Source of the DNA: Streptomyces phaeochromogenes
GTDB taxonomy: Bacteria; Actinomycetota; Actinomycetes; Streptomycetales; Streptomycetaceae
DNA length: 60,737 bases
Direction: 5' to 3'
NCBI RefSeq assembly: GCF_001418655.1
Contig: NZ_LIQZ01000108.1
Location: 1 to 60,737, forward strand
Shown: one piece after another, positions 50,878-58,451 of the stretch
How the letters are laid out: every line of letters starts with the position of its first letter
Numbering within the stretch: the stretch's first letter is position 1
The notes under the pieces: model-generated
What the model was told of the DNA's origin: nothing
The model's input: the letters and a program-made list of their open reading frames with translations, nothing else
The model's database searches: none
Program-made: the position numbers and the translations under genes

Positions 50878-51512
50878 GCCGTGGCCCTGCCCACCACCGG
50901 GGCGAGCCCGACCGATCTGGCGACGGCTCCCTGGTCTCCGCACTCCACCAGCCAGTTGGCCAGCATGCGGTGACCGTGCTCGGTCAGCACCGACTCGGGG
51001 TGGAACTGCACACCCTCGACCAGGAGTTCACGGTGCCTGAGCCCCATGATGATCCCGTCGTGCGTACGGGCCGTGACCTCCAGCTCGACGGGGACGGTCT
51101 TCGGCTCGGCGGCCAGCGAGTGGTAGCGGGTGGCGGTGAAGGGCGACGGAAGCCCCGCGAACACCCCCGTGCCCTCGTGCTCGACGAGCGAGGTCTTGCC
51201 GTGCAGCAGCTCGGGCGCGCGGTCGACGACCCCGCCGTACGCCACCTGCATCGACTGCATTCCGAGGCAGACCCCGAAGACGGGGATGCCGGTCTCGGCG
51301 CAGTGCCGGACCATGTCGACGCAGACACCGGCCTCTTCGGGCGTGCCGGGGCCGGGCGACAGCAGTACGCCGTCGAAGCCGTCCTGTGCGTGCAGCGCCG
51401 ACACCTCGTCGTTGCGCAGGACCTCGCACTGGGCGCCCAGCTGGTACAGGTACTGGACCAGGTTGAAGACGAAGCTGTCGTAGTTGTCGACGACGAGAAT
51501 CCGCGCGCTCAC
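50874..51512 (-). CDS. pabA: Glutamine amidotransferase, PabA/TrpG family
   Basis: 212 residues from GTG 51512. Class I amidotransferase: ILVVDNYDSFVFNLVQYL start, LSPGPGTPEEAG (oxyanion region), nucleophile Cys in FGVCLGMQSM, and His-x-Glu in VQFHPESVL. It releases ammonia from glutamine for p-aminobenzoate or anthranilate synthesis; the synthase partner is not here, so which one cannot be told. Its GTG overlaps the upstream small membrane gene by 4 bp, an unexpected link to a sortase operon. Confidence 0.85.
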   Translation of the reverse strand: MSARILVVDNYDSFVFNLVQYLYQLGAQCEVLRNDEVSALHAQDGFDGVLLSPGPGTPEEAGVCVDMVRHCAETGIPVFGVCLGMQSMQVAYGGVVDRAPELLHGKTSLVEHEGTGVFAGLPSPFTATRYHSLAAEPKTVPVELEVTARTHDGIIMGLRHRELLVEGVQFHPESVLTEHGHRMLANWLVECGDQGAVARSVGLAPVVGRATA

Positions 51513-51670
51513 TGGTTGTCCACCGTCACATCGTTGAAGGGCAGCAGCGGTTCGGCCCACGGGAAGACGTACTGGAAGAGCACGTAGACCGCCGCGAGGA
51601 CCAGCACGAGGGAGATCAGTGCCTTGATCCACGTGTTCCCCGGCAGATGCCGCCAGATAAAGCCGTACAT
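51509..51670 (-). CDS. 53-residue membrane protein
   Basis: Starts at ATG 51670 (MYGFIWRHLPG), with GGAAGGGA just upstream; GTG/ATG further up would give 65 residues. One helix (WIKALISLVLVLAAVYVLFQYVF) then a short acidic tail PFNDVTVDNQ. It overlaps the PabA-like gene by 4 bp and lies 53 bp from the third sortase. Family not recognised; conserved placement between sortase genes suggests a membrane helper. Confidence 0.7.
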   Translation of the reverse strand: MYGFIWRHLPGNTWIKALISLVLVLAAVYVLFQYVFPWAEPLLPFNDVTVDNQ

Positions 51671-51722
51671 GCCGTCCCTTCCGTCGCGCCACGGCACCAG
51701 ACTCACGCCGTACCGGACCAGA

Positions 51723-52448
51723 CTAACGGCGTAGGGCCTCCGGTTTCCCAGCCTCTACAGGCTGGGTCGAGTCAAGATGTGCCCAGACGATCAGCCGGTG
51801 ACTGTGGCCCCATTCCGGCTCGCAGGTCGTCAGCGTCAGATAGCGACCCGCACGCGTGTACCCCGACTTCTTCGGTACGGGGTCAATGACCGCTATGTCA
51901 CTGGGCAATGTTTTGTAGGGCTTTGTGTCGATGCGGTACGTGAACCAGGTCGTCCCGTCGGTCAGCACCACCGAGTCACCCGGCCGCAGCCTGGGGAAAT
52001 CCTTGAACGGGTCCCCGTACGTGCGCCGGTGGCCGGCGACGGCGAAGTTCCCCGGCTGTCCGAGCTGTGCGGTGCTCACGTAGTGGCCGAGACCCTTCTT
52101 GAGGGTGCTCGTCCTTGTGCCTTCGAGCACGGGCTTGTTCCACGTGAAACCAAGCCGCGGGATGTACATCACAGCGAAGGGCTTGCCGTTCTTGTACGGG
52201 GCGGGTTCGTCGGGGCTCGTCCCGGAGCCCGTGCCGGGAGCGCCCGTCCCCGTGGACCTCGGCTCCTTGGGCCCGGCCGCCACGGAGCCCTTCGACCACT
52301 GCTCCTGGAGCTGCGCGATCTGCTCGTCCATCGCGGTGTCGGCCTTCACACCCGTCCAGAACAGCACGTACACCACGAAGAGCACGATCACGGTGCCGAC
52401 GGTGATGCACAGCTCGCTGAACGTCCTGACGACCACTCGCACCGACAC
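51723..52448 (-). CDS. Third class E-like sortase
   Basis: 241 residues from GTG 52448 with GGGGGA upstream. Helix (LCITVGTVIVLFVVYVLFW) then a Gly/Thr/Ser/Pro-rich spacer (about 60-85). Catalytic His in VAGHRRTYG, Cys in LTLTTCEP, Arg in HSHRLIVWAHL. TLTTC groups it with class E. It contains a parS-like site in its coding sequence. Compared with the two neighbours it is the most divergent. It is not obviously a duplicate of either, so its substrate may differ. Confidence 0.85.
   Translation of the reverse strand: MSVRVVVRTFSELCITVGTVIVLFVVYVLFWTGVKADTAMDEQIAQLQEQWSKGSVAAGPKEPRSTGTGAPGTGSGTSPDEPAPYKNGKPFAVMYIPRLGFTWNKPVLEGTRTSTLKKGLGHYVSTAQLGQPGNFAVAGHRRTYGDPFKDFPRLRPGDSVVLTDGTTWFTYRIDTKPYKTLPSDIAVIDPVPKKSGYTRAGRYLTLTTCEPEWGHSHRLIVWAHLDSTQPVEAGKPEALRR
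52137..52150. promoter_or_regulatory. parS-like site, one mismatch
   Basis: GTTCCACGTGAAAC differs from parS at one base and lies inside the third sortase gene. Confidence 0.65.
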
Positions 52449-52505
52449 AAGTCCCCCAGCGGCAGCGGCTCCACTACTCCATGGGCTCTTACCCCACGGG
52501 CTGCT

Positions 52506-53285
52506 CTACTCCACAGGCTTCGCGTAGTGGAGATCCACTGTGCCCGAGTAGCCGGGCAGAGTCACGGTCCCGTCCTCGTCGACTTTCCAGCCGAGTCCGT
52601 AGACGTTGACGTACACCATGTAGTTCTGGATCGCCTTGGACGCCGAGAGGGCCTTCTGGAGCTTCTCCGGGTCACCGACCGCCTGGATCTTGTACGGGGG
52701 CGAGTAGACGCGGCCCTGGAGGATCAGGGTGTTGCCCACACAGCGGACGGCGGAGGTGGAGATCAGCCGCTGGTCCATGACCTTGATGCCCTTGGCGCCG
52801 CCCTGCCACAGGGCGTTCACCACGGCCTGGAGGTCCTGCTGGTGGATGACCAGGTAGTCGGGCTGCGGCTCGGGGTAGCCGGGGAGCTTGGCGGTGGCGT
52901 TCGGGGGCGCGTCGTTGAGGGTGACCGTGAGGGCCTCGCCCTTGAGCTTCTGGGTGCCCGCGTTCTTCTCCAGGGCGGCGAGCTTGGCCTCCTCCGCCTT
53001 CGTACTGCCGTTGTCGCGCTCGGCGAGCGACTCGACGTCCTCACGCAGCGATCCGTTGCTCTCGTCGAGCTGCCCGTTCTTGTGGCTGCGCTCATGAATC
53101 AGGTCGGAGAGCTTCAGCAGCGAGGCGTCCGTACGGATATTGGTGCCCTTGGCCGTGTTGAAGCTGGTGAAGAAGATCAGCCCGGCCAGGGCGAACACGG
53201 CCACGGTCAGCACCCGTACCGGCCGGAAACGCCGGATTGTGCCAGGGCTGGAACCCGGCTGGGGGGAGTCGGCAGAATTGCTCAA
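52506..53285 (-). CDS. DUF881-family membrane protein
   Basis: 259 residues from TTG 53285 with GGAGATAAGGG upstream. A helix (VLTVAVFALAGLIFFTSF) is followed by a coiled coil (about 70-115, ERSHKNGQLDESNGSLREDVESLAERDNGS) and the DUF881 domain: LTVTLNDAPPN, DYLVIHQQDLQAVVNALWQGGAKGIKVMDQRL, GNTLILQGRVYSPPYKIQAVGD. Members are found by division genes in Actinobacteria and Firmicutes and are thought to act at the division site. It is divergent from crgA. Confidence 0.88.
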   Translation of the reverse strand: MSNSADSPQPGSSPGTIRRFRPVRVLTVAVFALAGLIFFTSFNTAKGTNIRTDASLLKLSDLIHERSHKNGQLDESNGSLREDVESLAERDNGSTKAEEAKLAALEKNAGTQKLKGEALTVTLNDAPPNATAKLPGYPEPQPDYLVIHQQDLQAVVNALWQGGAKGIKVMDQRLISTSAVRCVGNTLILQGRVYSPPYKIQAVGDPEKLQKALSASKAIQNYMVYVNVYGLGWKVDEDGTVTLPGYSGTVDLHYAKPVE

Positions 53286-53427
53286 CGTACCCTTATCTCC
53301 TTCGGCGCCGCGGAAGCACTACGCTAACGGACGCCCGGGGGAGCGCTAAGAGTCCCCTTGTACGCTGCCCCGGAGCCAGCCCACGTTCCCTGCGCGGCCA
53401 CGCAGCGCATCGACAGGAGAGACCCTC

Positions 53428-53682
53428 GTGCCGAAGTCACGTATCCGCAAGAAGGCCGACTACACGCCGCCCCCGGCGAAGCAGGCGACCAACATCAAGC
53501 TGAACAGTCGTGCCTGGGTCGCCCCGGTCATGCTGGCCATGTTCCTCATCGGCCTCGCCTGGATCGTCGTGTTCTACGTGACGGACGGTTCGCTGCCGAT
53601 CGACGCGTTGGGCAACTGGAACATCGTGGTGGGCTTCGGCTTCATCGCGGCGGGATTCGGCGTTTCCACGCAGTGGAAGTAA
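53428..53682 (+). CDS. crgA: Cell division regulator CrgA
   Basis: 84 residues from GTG 53428. A basic N-terminus ([15 protein letters not shown]) is followed by two membrane helices: [22 protein letters not shown] and [17 protein letters not shown]. In Streptomyces CrgA controls sporulation septation and in mycobacteria it joins FtsZ, FtsQ and PBPs at the septum. Full length for the family. The DnaA-box cluster begins about 70 bp after its stop. Confidence 0.96.
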   Translation: MPKSRIRKKADYTPPPAKQATNIKLNSRAWVAPVMLAMFLIGLAWIVVFYVTDGSLPIDALGNWNIVVGFGFIAAGFGVSTQWK

Positions 53683-53752
53683 CGCGGCCATAAGGTGTCG
53701 GGAGCCTGTACCGGGGCTCCTCCACGCCTGTGTCCGCAAGCCGTGGCCCAAG

Positions 53753-53815
53753 TTGTCCACTGAGTTATCCACAAGGGTTTCCACAGTGTGGATAGGTCTG
53801 AAGATCTGTGGATAA
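53753..53815. promoter_or_regulatory. DnaA-box cluster
   Basis: Within 63 bp: TTGTCCACT (53753-53761, one mismatch), TTATCCACA (53765-53773, perfect), GTTTCCACA (53777-53785, two mismatches), TGTGGATAG (53787-53795, one mismatch), TGTGGATAA (53807-53815, perfect). The first three point one way, the last two the other. Confidence 0.75.
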
Positions 53816-53955
53816 CCCATCCGGTGTTGACGCCGGTGTGACTGACCTACCGGTATCCGCAAGTGCGTTCGCCCCCTGTCCCGCCTGGGGAAACCCAGGT
53901 CAGGGACAGGGGGCACACTTGTTCCTGCACAGCATGCACAAGATCCGCCACGGTC

Positions 53956-53964
53956 TGTGGACAA
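53956..53964. promoter_or_regulatory. DnaA box TGTGGACAA
   Basis: Perfect reverse-orientation consensus box, 141 bp right of the cluster and 67 bp from the rhomboid stop codon. Confidence 0.6.
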
Positions 53965-54030
53965 CGTGGGCTCGCGCGGGGTTCTCAGGCGGGTCGGACT
54001 TGACTTTCGGAGGGGCCGAGAGGGCTCGGC

Positions 54031-54927
54031 TCAGGTGAGCTGGCCGGTCCTCACCAGTGTCATGACCACAACCGCGAGCAGCACCAGCGCGCACACGCCG
54101 TACTGGATCAGGGACCGGCGCTCGCGAGGCGCGTGCACCATGGCGTAACCGATCACCACACCGCCGACGAGGCCACCGATGTGGGCCTCCCAGGCGATGT
54201 TGCTCCACCCGAAGGTGAAGATCAGGTTGATCACCAGCAGGGCGATCACCGGGCGCATGTCGTAGTTGAGCCGCCGCATGAGGACGGCGGTCGCACCGAA
54301 CAGGCCGAAGATCGCGCCGGAGGCGCCGAGCGACGGCTGGTTCGGCTCGGCGATCAGATACGTGAGCGCGCTGCCGGCGAGGCCGGACACCGCGTACAGG
54401 GCGATATAGCGGGCGCGGCCGAGAGCCTGCTCCAGAGGGCCGCCGATCCACCACAGGCTGAGCATGTTGAAGGCGATGTGGATATAGCTGCCGTGCAGGA
54501 ACATCGCCGTGACCATCCGGTACCACTGCCCCTCCGCGACGCCCTCGACGCTTCCGAGGATCGGCACGAAGGCCCGGCCGATGAGGTCGAAGCTGTCGGT
54601 GAAGCGGTCACCCACGGAGAGTTGGACCAGGAAGACGGCGAGATTGAGCCCGACGAGGATCTTGGTGATCAGCCGGGGGTCCGCGGCGACCGTGCCGCCC
54701 GCGAGAGTGCGGGGCTGGGCGGCGTTGGGGGCGTGGCCCGTGCCGGAGCCGTTCCGCACGCATTCCGGGCACTGGAAGCCGACCGAGGCGCTGATCATGC
54801 ACTCGGGGCAGATGGGGCGCTCGCAGCGCGTACAGCGGACGCCGGTCTCCCGGTCCGGATGCCGGTAACAGGTGGGCAGGCTCGCGGCACCCTGTGGTTC
54901 CTGCGGGCTGCCTGGCGCCTGGTCCAT
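54031..54927 (-). CDS. Rhomboid intramembrane serine protease with N-terminal zinc finger
   Basis: 298 residues from ATG 54927 (GAGGGGA upstream); ATG 54954 would add nine. A Cys/His cluster (CYRHPDRETGVRCTRCERPICPECM to FQCPECV, about residues 20-52) looks like a B-box-type zinc finger facing the cytoplasm. The rhomboid domain has six or seven helices: FLHGSYIHIAFNMLSLWWIG, catalytic Ser in GASGAIFGLFG and His in AHIGGLVGGVV. It cleaves transmembrane substrates inside the membrane. Substrate unknown. Confidence 0.92.
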   Translation of the reverse strand: MDQAPGSPQEPQGAASLPTCYRHPDRETGVRCTRCERPICPECMISASVGFQCPECVRNGSGTGHAPNAAQPRTLAGGTVAADPRLITKILVGLNLAVFLVQLSVGDRFTDSFDLIGRAFVPILGSVEGVAEGQWYRMVTAMFLHGSYIHIAFNMLSLWWIGGPLEQALGRARYIALYAVSGLAGSALTYLIAEPNQPSLGASGAIFGLFGATAVLMRRLNYDMRPVIALLVINLIFTFGWSNIAWEAHIGGLVGGVVIGYAMVHAPRERRSLIQYGVCALVLLAVVVMTLVRTGQLT

Positions 54928-55071
54928 CGGGATCCCCTCATCCTCTGTACGCATTTGGTACGCAACGCACCGCCCCGCTCATCCTTACGGATGGGCGGGG
55001 CGTTTGGTTCCCTGCGGGAGACCCTCTCTCGGTTTCGTCCGAGGGGCCTCGATCCCTGCGGGTGCCTCGGT

Positions 55072-55599
55072 TCAGCGGGTCTCGATGACGACCGACTCGA
55101 TGACCACGTCGCTGACCGGGCGGTCGGTGCGCGGGTTGGTCTGCGCGGAGGCGATGGCGTCCACGACCTTCTGGCTCGCCCCGTCGCTCACCTCACCGAA
55201 GATGGTGTGCTTGCGGGTCAGCCAGGCCGTCGGGGAGACGGTGATGAAGAACTGGGAGCCGTTGGTGCCCGGGCCGGCGTTCGCCATGGCCAGCAGGTAC
55301 GGCTTGTCGAAGCCGAGGTCGGGGTGGAACTCGTCCTCGAACTCGTAGCCGGGGCCGCCGGTGCCGTTGCCCAGCGGGTCACCGCCCTGGATCATGAATC
55401 CGCTGATCACCCGGTGGAAGACCGTGCCGTCGTAGAGCTTGTCCTTGGACTTGGCACCCGTGGCCGGGTTGGTCCACTCACGCTCGCCCTTGGCGAGCTC
55501 CACGAAGTTCCGGACCGTCTTGGGCGCGTGGTTCGGCAGGAGCCGCACTTCGATGTCGCCGTGATTGGTCTTCAGGGTGGCGTAAAGCTGCTCAGCCAC
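55072..55599 (-). CDS. Cyclophilin-type peptidyl-prolyl cis-trans isomerase
   Basis: 175 residues from GTG 55599 with GGAAGG upstream; the frame runs to 55713 but that extension is not cyclophilin-like. The family signature FHRVISGFMIQGGDP contains the catalytic arginine; also ANAGPGTNGSQFFITV and LTRKHTIFGEVSDG. Cytoplasmic: no signal sequence. It speeds proline isomerisation in folding proteins. Confidence 0.94.
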   Translation of the reverse strand: MAEQLYATLKTNHGDIEVRLLPNHAPKTVRNFVELAKGEREWTNPATGAKSKDKLYDGTVFHRVISGFMIQGGDPLGNGTGGPGYEFEDEFHPDLGFDKPYLLAMANAGPGTNGSQFFITVSPTAWLTRKHTIFGEVSDGASQKVVDAIASAQTNPRTDRPVSDVVIESVVIETR

Positions 55600-55937
55600 G
55601 ATCTGCCTTCCGTTGTCCTTTGTGACTCCCCGATCCTCGCACGGACCGCGCCCCTCGTCCTCCGTCACCGCCGCTCCGGACCGCTTCAACCGCTTCGCAC
55701 CAAAGCGGGGCACAGTCCGGGGATCCGTGACATTGTCGTGGCAAGCTCCCGTTGCACCGTATTGATCAGTTATTGCCCCGAGTACGCCCGGAGTCGGCTC
55801 TCATGACCCGGATGCCCGCCCTCGCATGCCCCGGAGCTCTCCGGCAGGCATGATCCGGATAAGGGTGGAAAGGTGAACTGTGACTTGCTGGGGGATGGCC
55901 CCAAGCCCCCATGTACGCCACCGAGGAGGAGGATCCC
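55600..55937. other. Intergenic region before the DUF5324 gene
   Basis: 338 bp with no supported gene. It contains the nested dyad and flanking direct repeats described at 55802-55860. Confidence 0.55.
55802..55860. promoter_or_regulatory. Nested dyad with flanking direct repeats
   Basis: CATGCC-CCGGAG-ct-CTCCGG-ca-GGCATG (55825-55852) forms 12-bp arms with a 2-nt bulge. It is flanked by CATGACCCGGAT (55802-55813) and CATGATCCGGAT (55849-55860), one mismatch apart. It is about 80 bp before the DUF5324 start. Confidence 0.45.
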
Positions 55938-56657
55938 GTGACCCGCAAGGACAGCGTGCGCGCAGCGGCCGAGTCGGCAAAGGACAGCGTGCGGCACGCC
56001 GCGGAAGTGGTGGCGCCCTACGCCGACACGACCAGGGACCGCGCCACGCAGTACGCGCACGAAGCACGCGTCAAGCTCGCGCCGAAGGTGTCGGCCGCAG
56101 CTCTCCAGGCCGCTGAACAGGCACGTACGCAGTACGACGCCCATCTCGCCCCGCGTCTTGAGCAGGCACGTACGCATGTGCCGCCGAAGGTCGACCAGGC
56201 CGCCCACGAAGCAGCTGTCCGCACCCGCAAGGCCGCGCGACAGGCGGCGGACTACTCCCGGCCGAGGATCGAGCAGGCCAGGGTCGCGGCCGGCCCCGTT
56301 CGCGAGGAGGCCACGTCCCGCAGTGTGGCGGCGCTGGCGGCGCTGCGCGGTCAGGTCTCGGCCAAGCAGGTCGAGAAGCTGGTCCGTAAGCAGGAGCGGC
56401 GGGCCAGGGTCGGCCGCCTCGCCAAGGGCCTCGCCGTGCTGGGCATCCTGGCCGGTGGCGCCTTCGCCGCCTGGAAGTGGTGGGACAAGCAGGCCAACCC
56501 CGACTGGCTGGTCGAACCGCCCGCCGCCACGGAGGTCCCGGAGGGCGGCCACCTGACCTCGGTCGACGGCAGCGCTCAGGACGAGCTCGACCCCGAGGTC
56601 CAGGCCAAGCAGGCCGAGGCCGAAGCGGAGGCTGCGGAACAGAAGGACCGCGGCTGA
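55938..56657 (+). CDS. DUF5324-family membrane protein
   Basis: 239 residues from GTG 55938 with GAGGAGGAGG just upstream. About 1-165 is a long amphipathic helix rich in Ala/Arg/Lys/Glu with repeated SVRxAAExA and YAHEARVKLAPKV segments, similar to apolipoprotein- or LEA-type repeats. A short helix (LAKGLAVLGILAGGAFAAWKWW) then precedes DKQANPDWLVEPPAATEV, conserved in the family, and an acidic tail. Found throughout Streptomyces; function unknown, perhaps envelope or stress related. Confidence 0.85.
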   Translation: MTRKDSVRAAAESAKDSVRHAAEVVAPYADTTRDRATQYAHEARVKLAPKVSAAALQAAEQARTQYDAHLAPRLEQARTHVPPKVDQAAHEAAVRTRKAARQAADYSRPRIEQARVAAGPVREEATSRSVAALAALRGQVSAKQVEKLVRKQERRARVGRLAKGLAVLGILAGGAFAAWKWWDKQANPDWLVEPPAATEVPEGGHLTSVDGSAQDELDPEVQAKQAEAEAEAAEQKDRG

Positions 56658-56687
56658 CACGGCGGCAGGACATCACCTCGCCGCAGG

Positions 56688-56737
56688 ACATCGCATCGCG
56701 GGGGCAGGAGGCGCTGCACCTCCTGCCCCTGCGATGT
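56688..56737. terminator. Hairpin after the DUF5324 gene, touching a parS-like site
   Basis: GGGGCAGGAGG (56701-56711) pairs with CCTCCTGCCCC (56719-56729); outer arms ACATCGCA (56688-56695) and TGCGATGT (56730-56737) also pair, with five bases bulged. The last two bases overlap the parS-like site. Confidence 0.65.
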
Positions 56738-56749
56738 TTCACGTGGAAC
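56736..56749. promoter_or_regulatory. parS-like site, one mismatch
   Basis: GTTTCACGTGGAAC, 27 bp from the perfect parS at 56763 (start to start). Confidence 0.7.
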
Positions 56750-56762
56750 CAGCCGCGCTCCC

Positions 56763-56776
56763 GTTTCACGTGAAAC
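56763..56776. promoter_or_regulatory. parS site, perfect
   Basis: GTTTCACGTGAAAC in the gap between DUF5324 and the convergent hypothetical gene. With the near-perfect site beside it, it makes a double ParB target. Confidence 0.9.
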
Positions 56777-56801
56777 CGGCCTTGCGTGAAACCGGCCTTG
56801 C
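56770..56801 (+). repeat. 16-bp tandem repeat carrying a parS half-site
   Basis: GTGAAACCGGCCTTGC occurs twice without gap (56770-56785, 56786-56801). The first copy overlaps the right half of the perfect parS, so the second copy places another GTGAAAC half-site 16 bp on. Confidence 0.75.
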
Positions 56802-56831
56802 GTGGAGCGGGGCCTTTTGCGGAGCCGGGCT

Positions 56832-57806
56832 CTATGTGGAGCCGGTCGCGGTGCGGCGCGGGCGCCTGCGTTCCGGCAGGGGCTTGCGCTTGCGTGCGCG
56901 GCGGGGGGCTTCCGCCGAACCGCCGACCACCGGTGCGGTCGGAGCCGAAGAGGCGGGGGCCGTGGCCGTGAGGGCCGTGAGAGCCCTGATGCGGTCGGGG
57001 AAGTCGGGGTCGGGGAGGGGAAGGTCCAGGTCGTCGTCCACGAAGGCGACGGCCACGGGCACGTAGTGCAGGACGGCGTTGACCGGTTCGGGCACGGGCG
57101 AGTCGTCCGGCTTGAGCGCGCGGAGGATGCGCAGCGTGGTGGTGATCTCGACCTCGGGTCCGGCCTCCGCGTCGGCCACGACATCGGTCTGGGTGTGCTG
57201 GGTGTGCCACCAGTCGGCTGCTCCGTGCTCGCCCAGGGCCCGGTGGTGCAGATAGAGGCAGTAGCTGGCGGCGGGATCGCCGGCCCCGGCGGCGTACTGC
57301 CACCAGAAACGGGCGGACTCCTCGCGCTCGGAGAGCTGCAGCATGCATCCCAGCACGCGGGCCCCGGACGGTTCGGGCAGTGCCCGGGCGAGAAAGATCC
57401 GGAGATCGGCGAGGGCTCCGGTATGGGTGATCACGGTCTCGCAGAGGGTCTGGAGATCATCGGCGGCGGAGCTCTCGTCCACCGATCCCTCGCGGGCCTG
57501 TCCACTGCATGGGGAGTTTTCGTCGGTCGGGGTCTCCTCGGCTGACTCCCTCTCGCCCGGGTTCCTGTCGAGGGCGCCCTCGACGACCGCGTCTGCGTCC
57601 GCCTGGTCTGCGTCGGCCGGGTCCGCGTCTGCCGACCCGCAGGCGTTGCGGGTATGGGGCATGGGGCAGCGGGGTTCCTCGGGTGTGTCCCGCCGAACCG
57701 CCGCCCGGGCGGCCAGACGGGCGAGGGCCGCGTCGATGTCGGCCCCGGTGTAGGGCTCGCGGCGCAGCCTGGCGCGGGCGAGCAGCTCGTCAATGTGCGA
57801 TGTCAT
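56832..57806 (-). CDS. Protein of unknown function downstream of a sigma-factor gene
   Basis: 324 residues from ATG 57806; its start overlaps the sigma-factor end by 17 bp. N-terminal helical part (HIDELLARARLRREPYTGADIDAALARLAARAAV), then an Asp/Ala-rich acidic stretch. A central region with ESARFWWQYAAGAGDPAASYCLYLHHRALGEHGAADWWHTQ resembles Sel1/TPR-like helices. The C-terminus is Ala/Pro with RRARKRKPLPERRRPRR. No membrane helix. The position directly after a sigma factor suggests a regulator or partner, but no anti-sigma zinc motif is present. Confidence 0.65.
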   Translation of the reverse strand: MTSHIDELLARARLRREPYTGADIDAALARLAARAAVRRDTPEEPRCPMPHTRNACGSADADPADADQADADAVVEGALDRNPGERESAEETPTDENSPCSGQAREGSVDESSAADDLQTLCETVITHTGALADLRIFLARALPEPSGARVLGCMLQLSEREESARFWWQYAAGAGDPAASYCLYLHHRALGEHGAADWWHTQHTQTDVVADAEAGPEVEITTTLRILRALKPDDSPVPEPVNAVLHYVPVAVAFVDDDLDLPLPDPDFPDRIRALTALTATAPASSAPTAPVVGGSAEAPRRARKRKPLPERRRPRRTATGST

Positions 57807-58451
57807 CGGCATGCCCTTCCTCGCTCTCGCCCTCGCTCCGCGCGAAGCCATCGCATTCGCCCTCGCCCTCTCCCCGTGCGGCACCCTCGTGCCGTGTGAC
57901 CTCAAGTCGCCGCTTGACCCCGTACGCGTGCTCCAGCCGTCGCCTGGCGTGGCGGACGGTGGAACGTACGCCGGCCGGGGTGATCCCGAGCGCGGCTGCC
58001 ACCTCCTCCACGGTGAAGCCCTGGCCGAACTGCAGGAGCATGACGTCCATCTGACGCGGCGGCAGCTGTCCGATCGCCTCATAGAGGCTGAGGCTCTCCT
58101 CGAACTGGCCTATGGGGTCCACCGCCTGACTGAGCGCCACCGTCTCGAAGGCGGCCTCGCCTATGAGAGCGGGACGGCGGTCCCGGGCCCTGGAGAAGTC
58201 GATGGTGGTGTGCCTGAGCACGCGCCAGGCGTACGCGGTCGGGTCTCCTTGGTCAGGACAGCGGACCAGGCCCTCAGTAACTTCTCGAAGGCCGCGTCGA
58301 CGGCCTCCTCGGCATCGGCCCTGCTGCCCAGCCGGATCTCCGCCCAGTGGACGTAGATCGGCCGGTACATCCGGTGGAATGCCTCGAAATCCAGCGGCAG
58401 TTTCCTCATCGGTCTGGCGCCGGTCGCGGTTCGGGGAAGTTCCTGGCTCAC
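57790..58451 (-). CDS. ECF-like sigma factor, apparent -1 frameshift
   Basis: Two frames make one protein. From GTG 58451 frame A reads through region 2 (MRKLPLDFEAFHRMYRPIYVHW, then DAEEAVDAAFEKLLRAWSAVLT) and ends at 58161 as a 97-residue fragment. The continuation DPTAYAWRVLRHTTIDFSRARDRR, then region 4 (LPPRQMDVMLLQFGQGFTVEEVAAALGITPAGVRSTVRHARRRL), is one base back, to 57790. The switch lies at 58241-58253, in ACCAAGGAGACCC; adding one base would restore a normal product of about 220 residues. No classic slippery heptamer is seen. It is a sequencing error, a true mutation or recoding; left open. Confidence 0.65.

Larger units (their letters stand above)
53683..54030. other. Intergenic region after crgA
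   Basis: 348 bp with no supported gene. It contains the clustered DnaA boxes listed separately. It also has the hairpin GCCTGGGGAAACCCAGG at about 53883-53899 and runs of AT-richer sequence unlike the rest of the window. Confidence 0.7.

Noticed and set aside
37348..51524. TTGTCCACC at 37348-37356 and 51516-51524 as DnaA boxes
   Set aside because: One mismatch each, isolated and within or at gene ends; likely chance in this sequence.
58161..58451. Separate 97-residue protein in place of a sigma factor
   Set aside because: Region 2 ends abruptly at the frame junction and the continuation is in the next frame, so it is a fragment of one gene.
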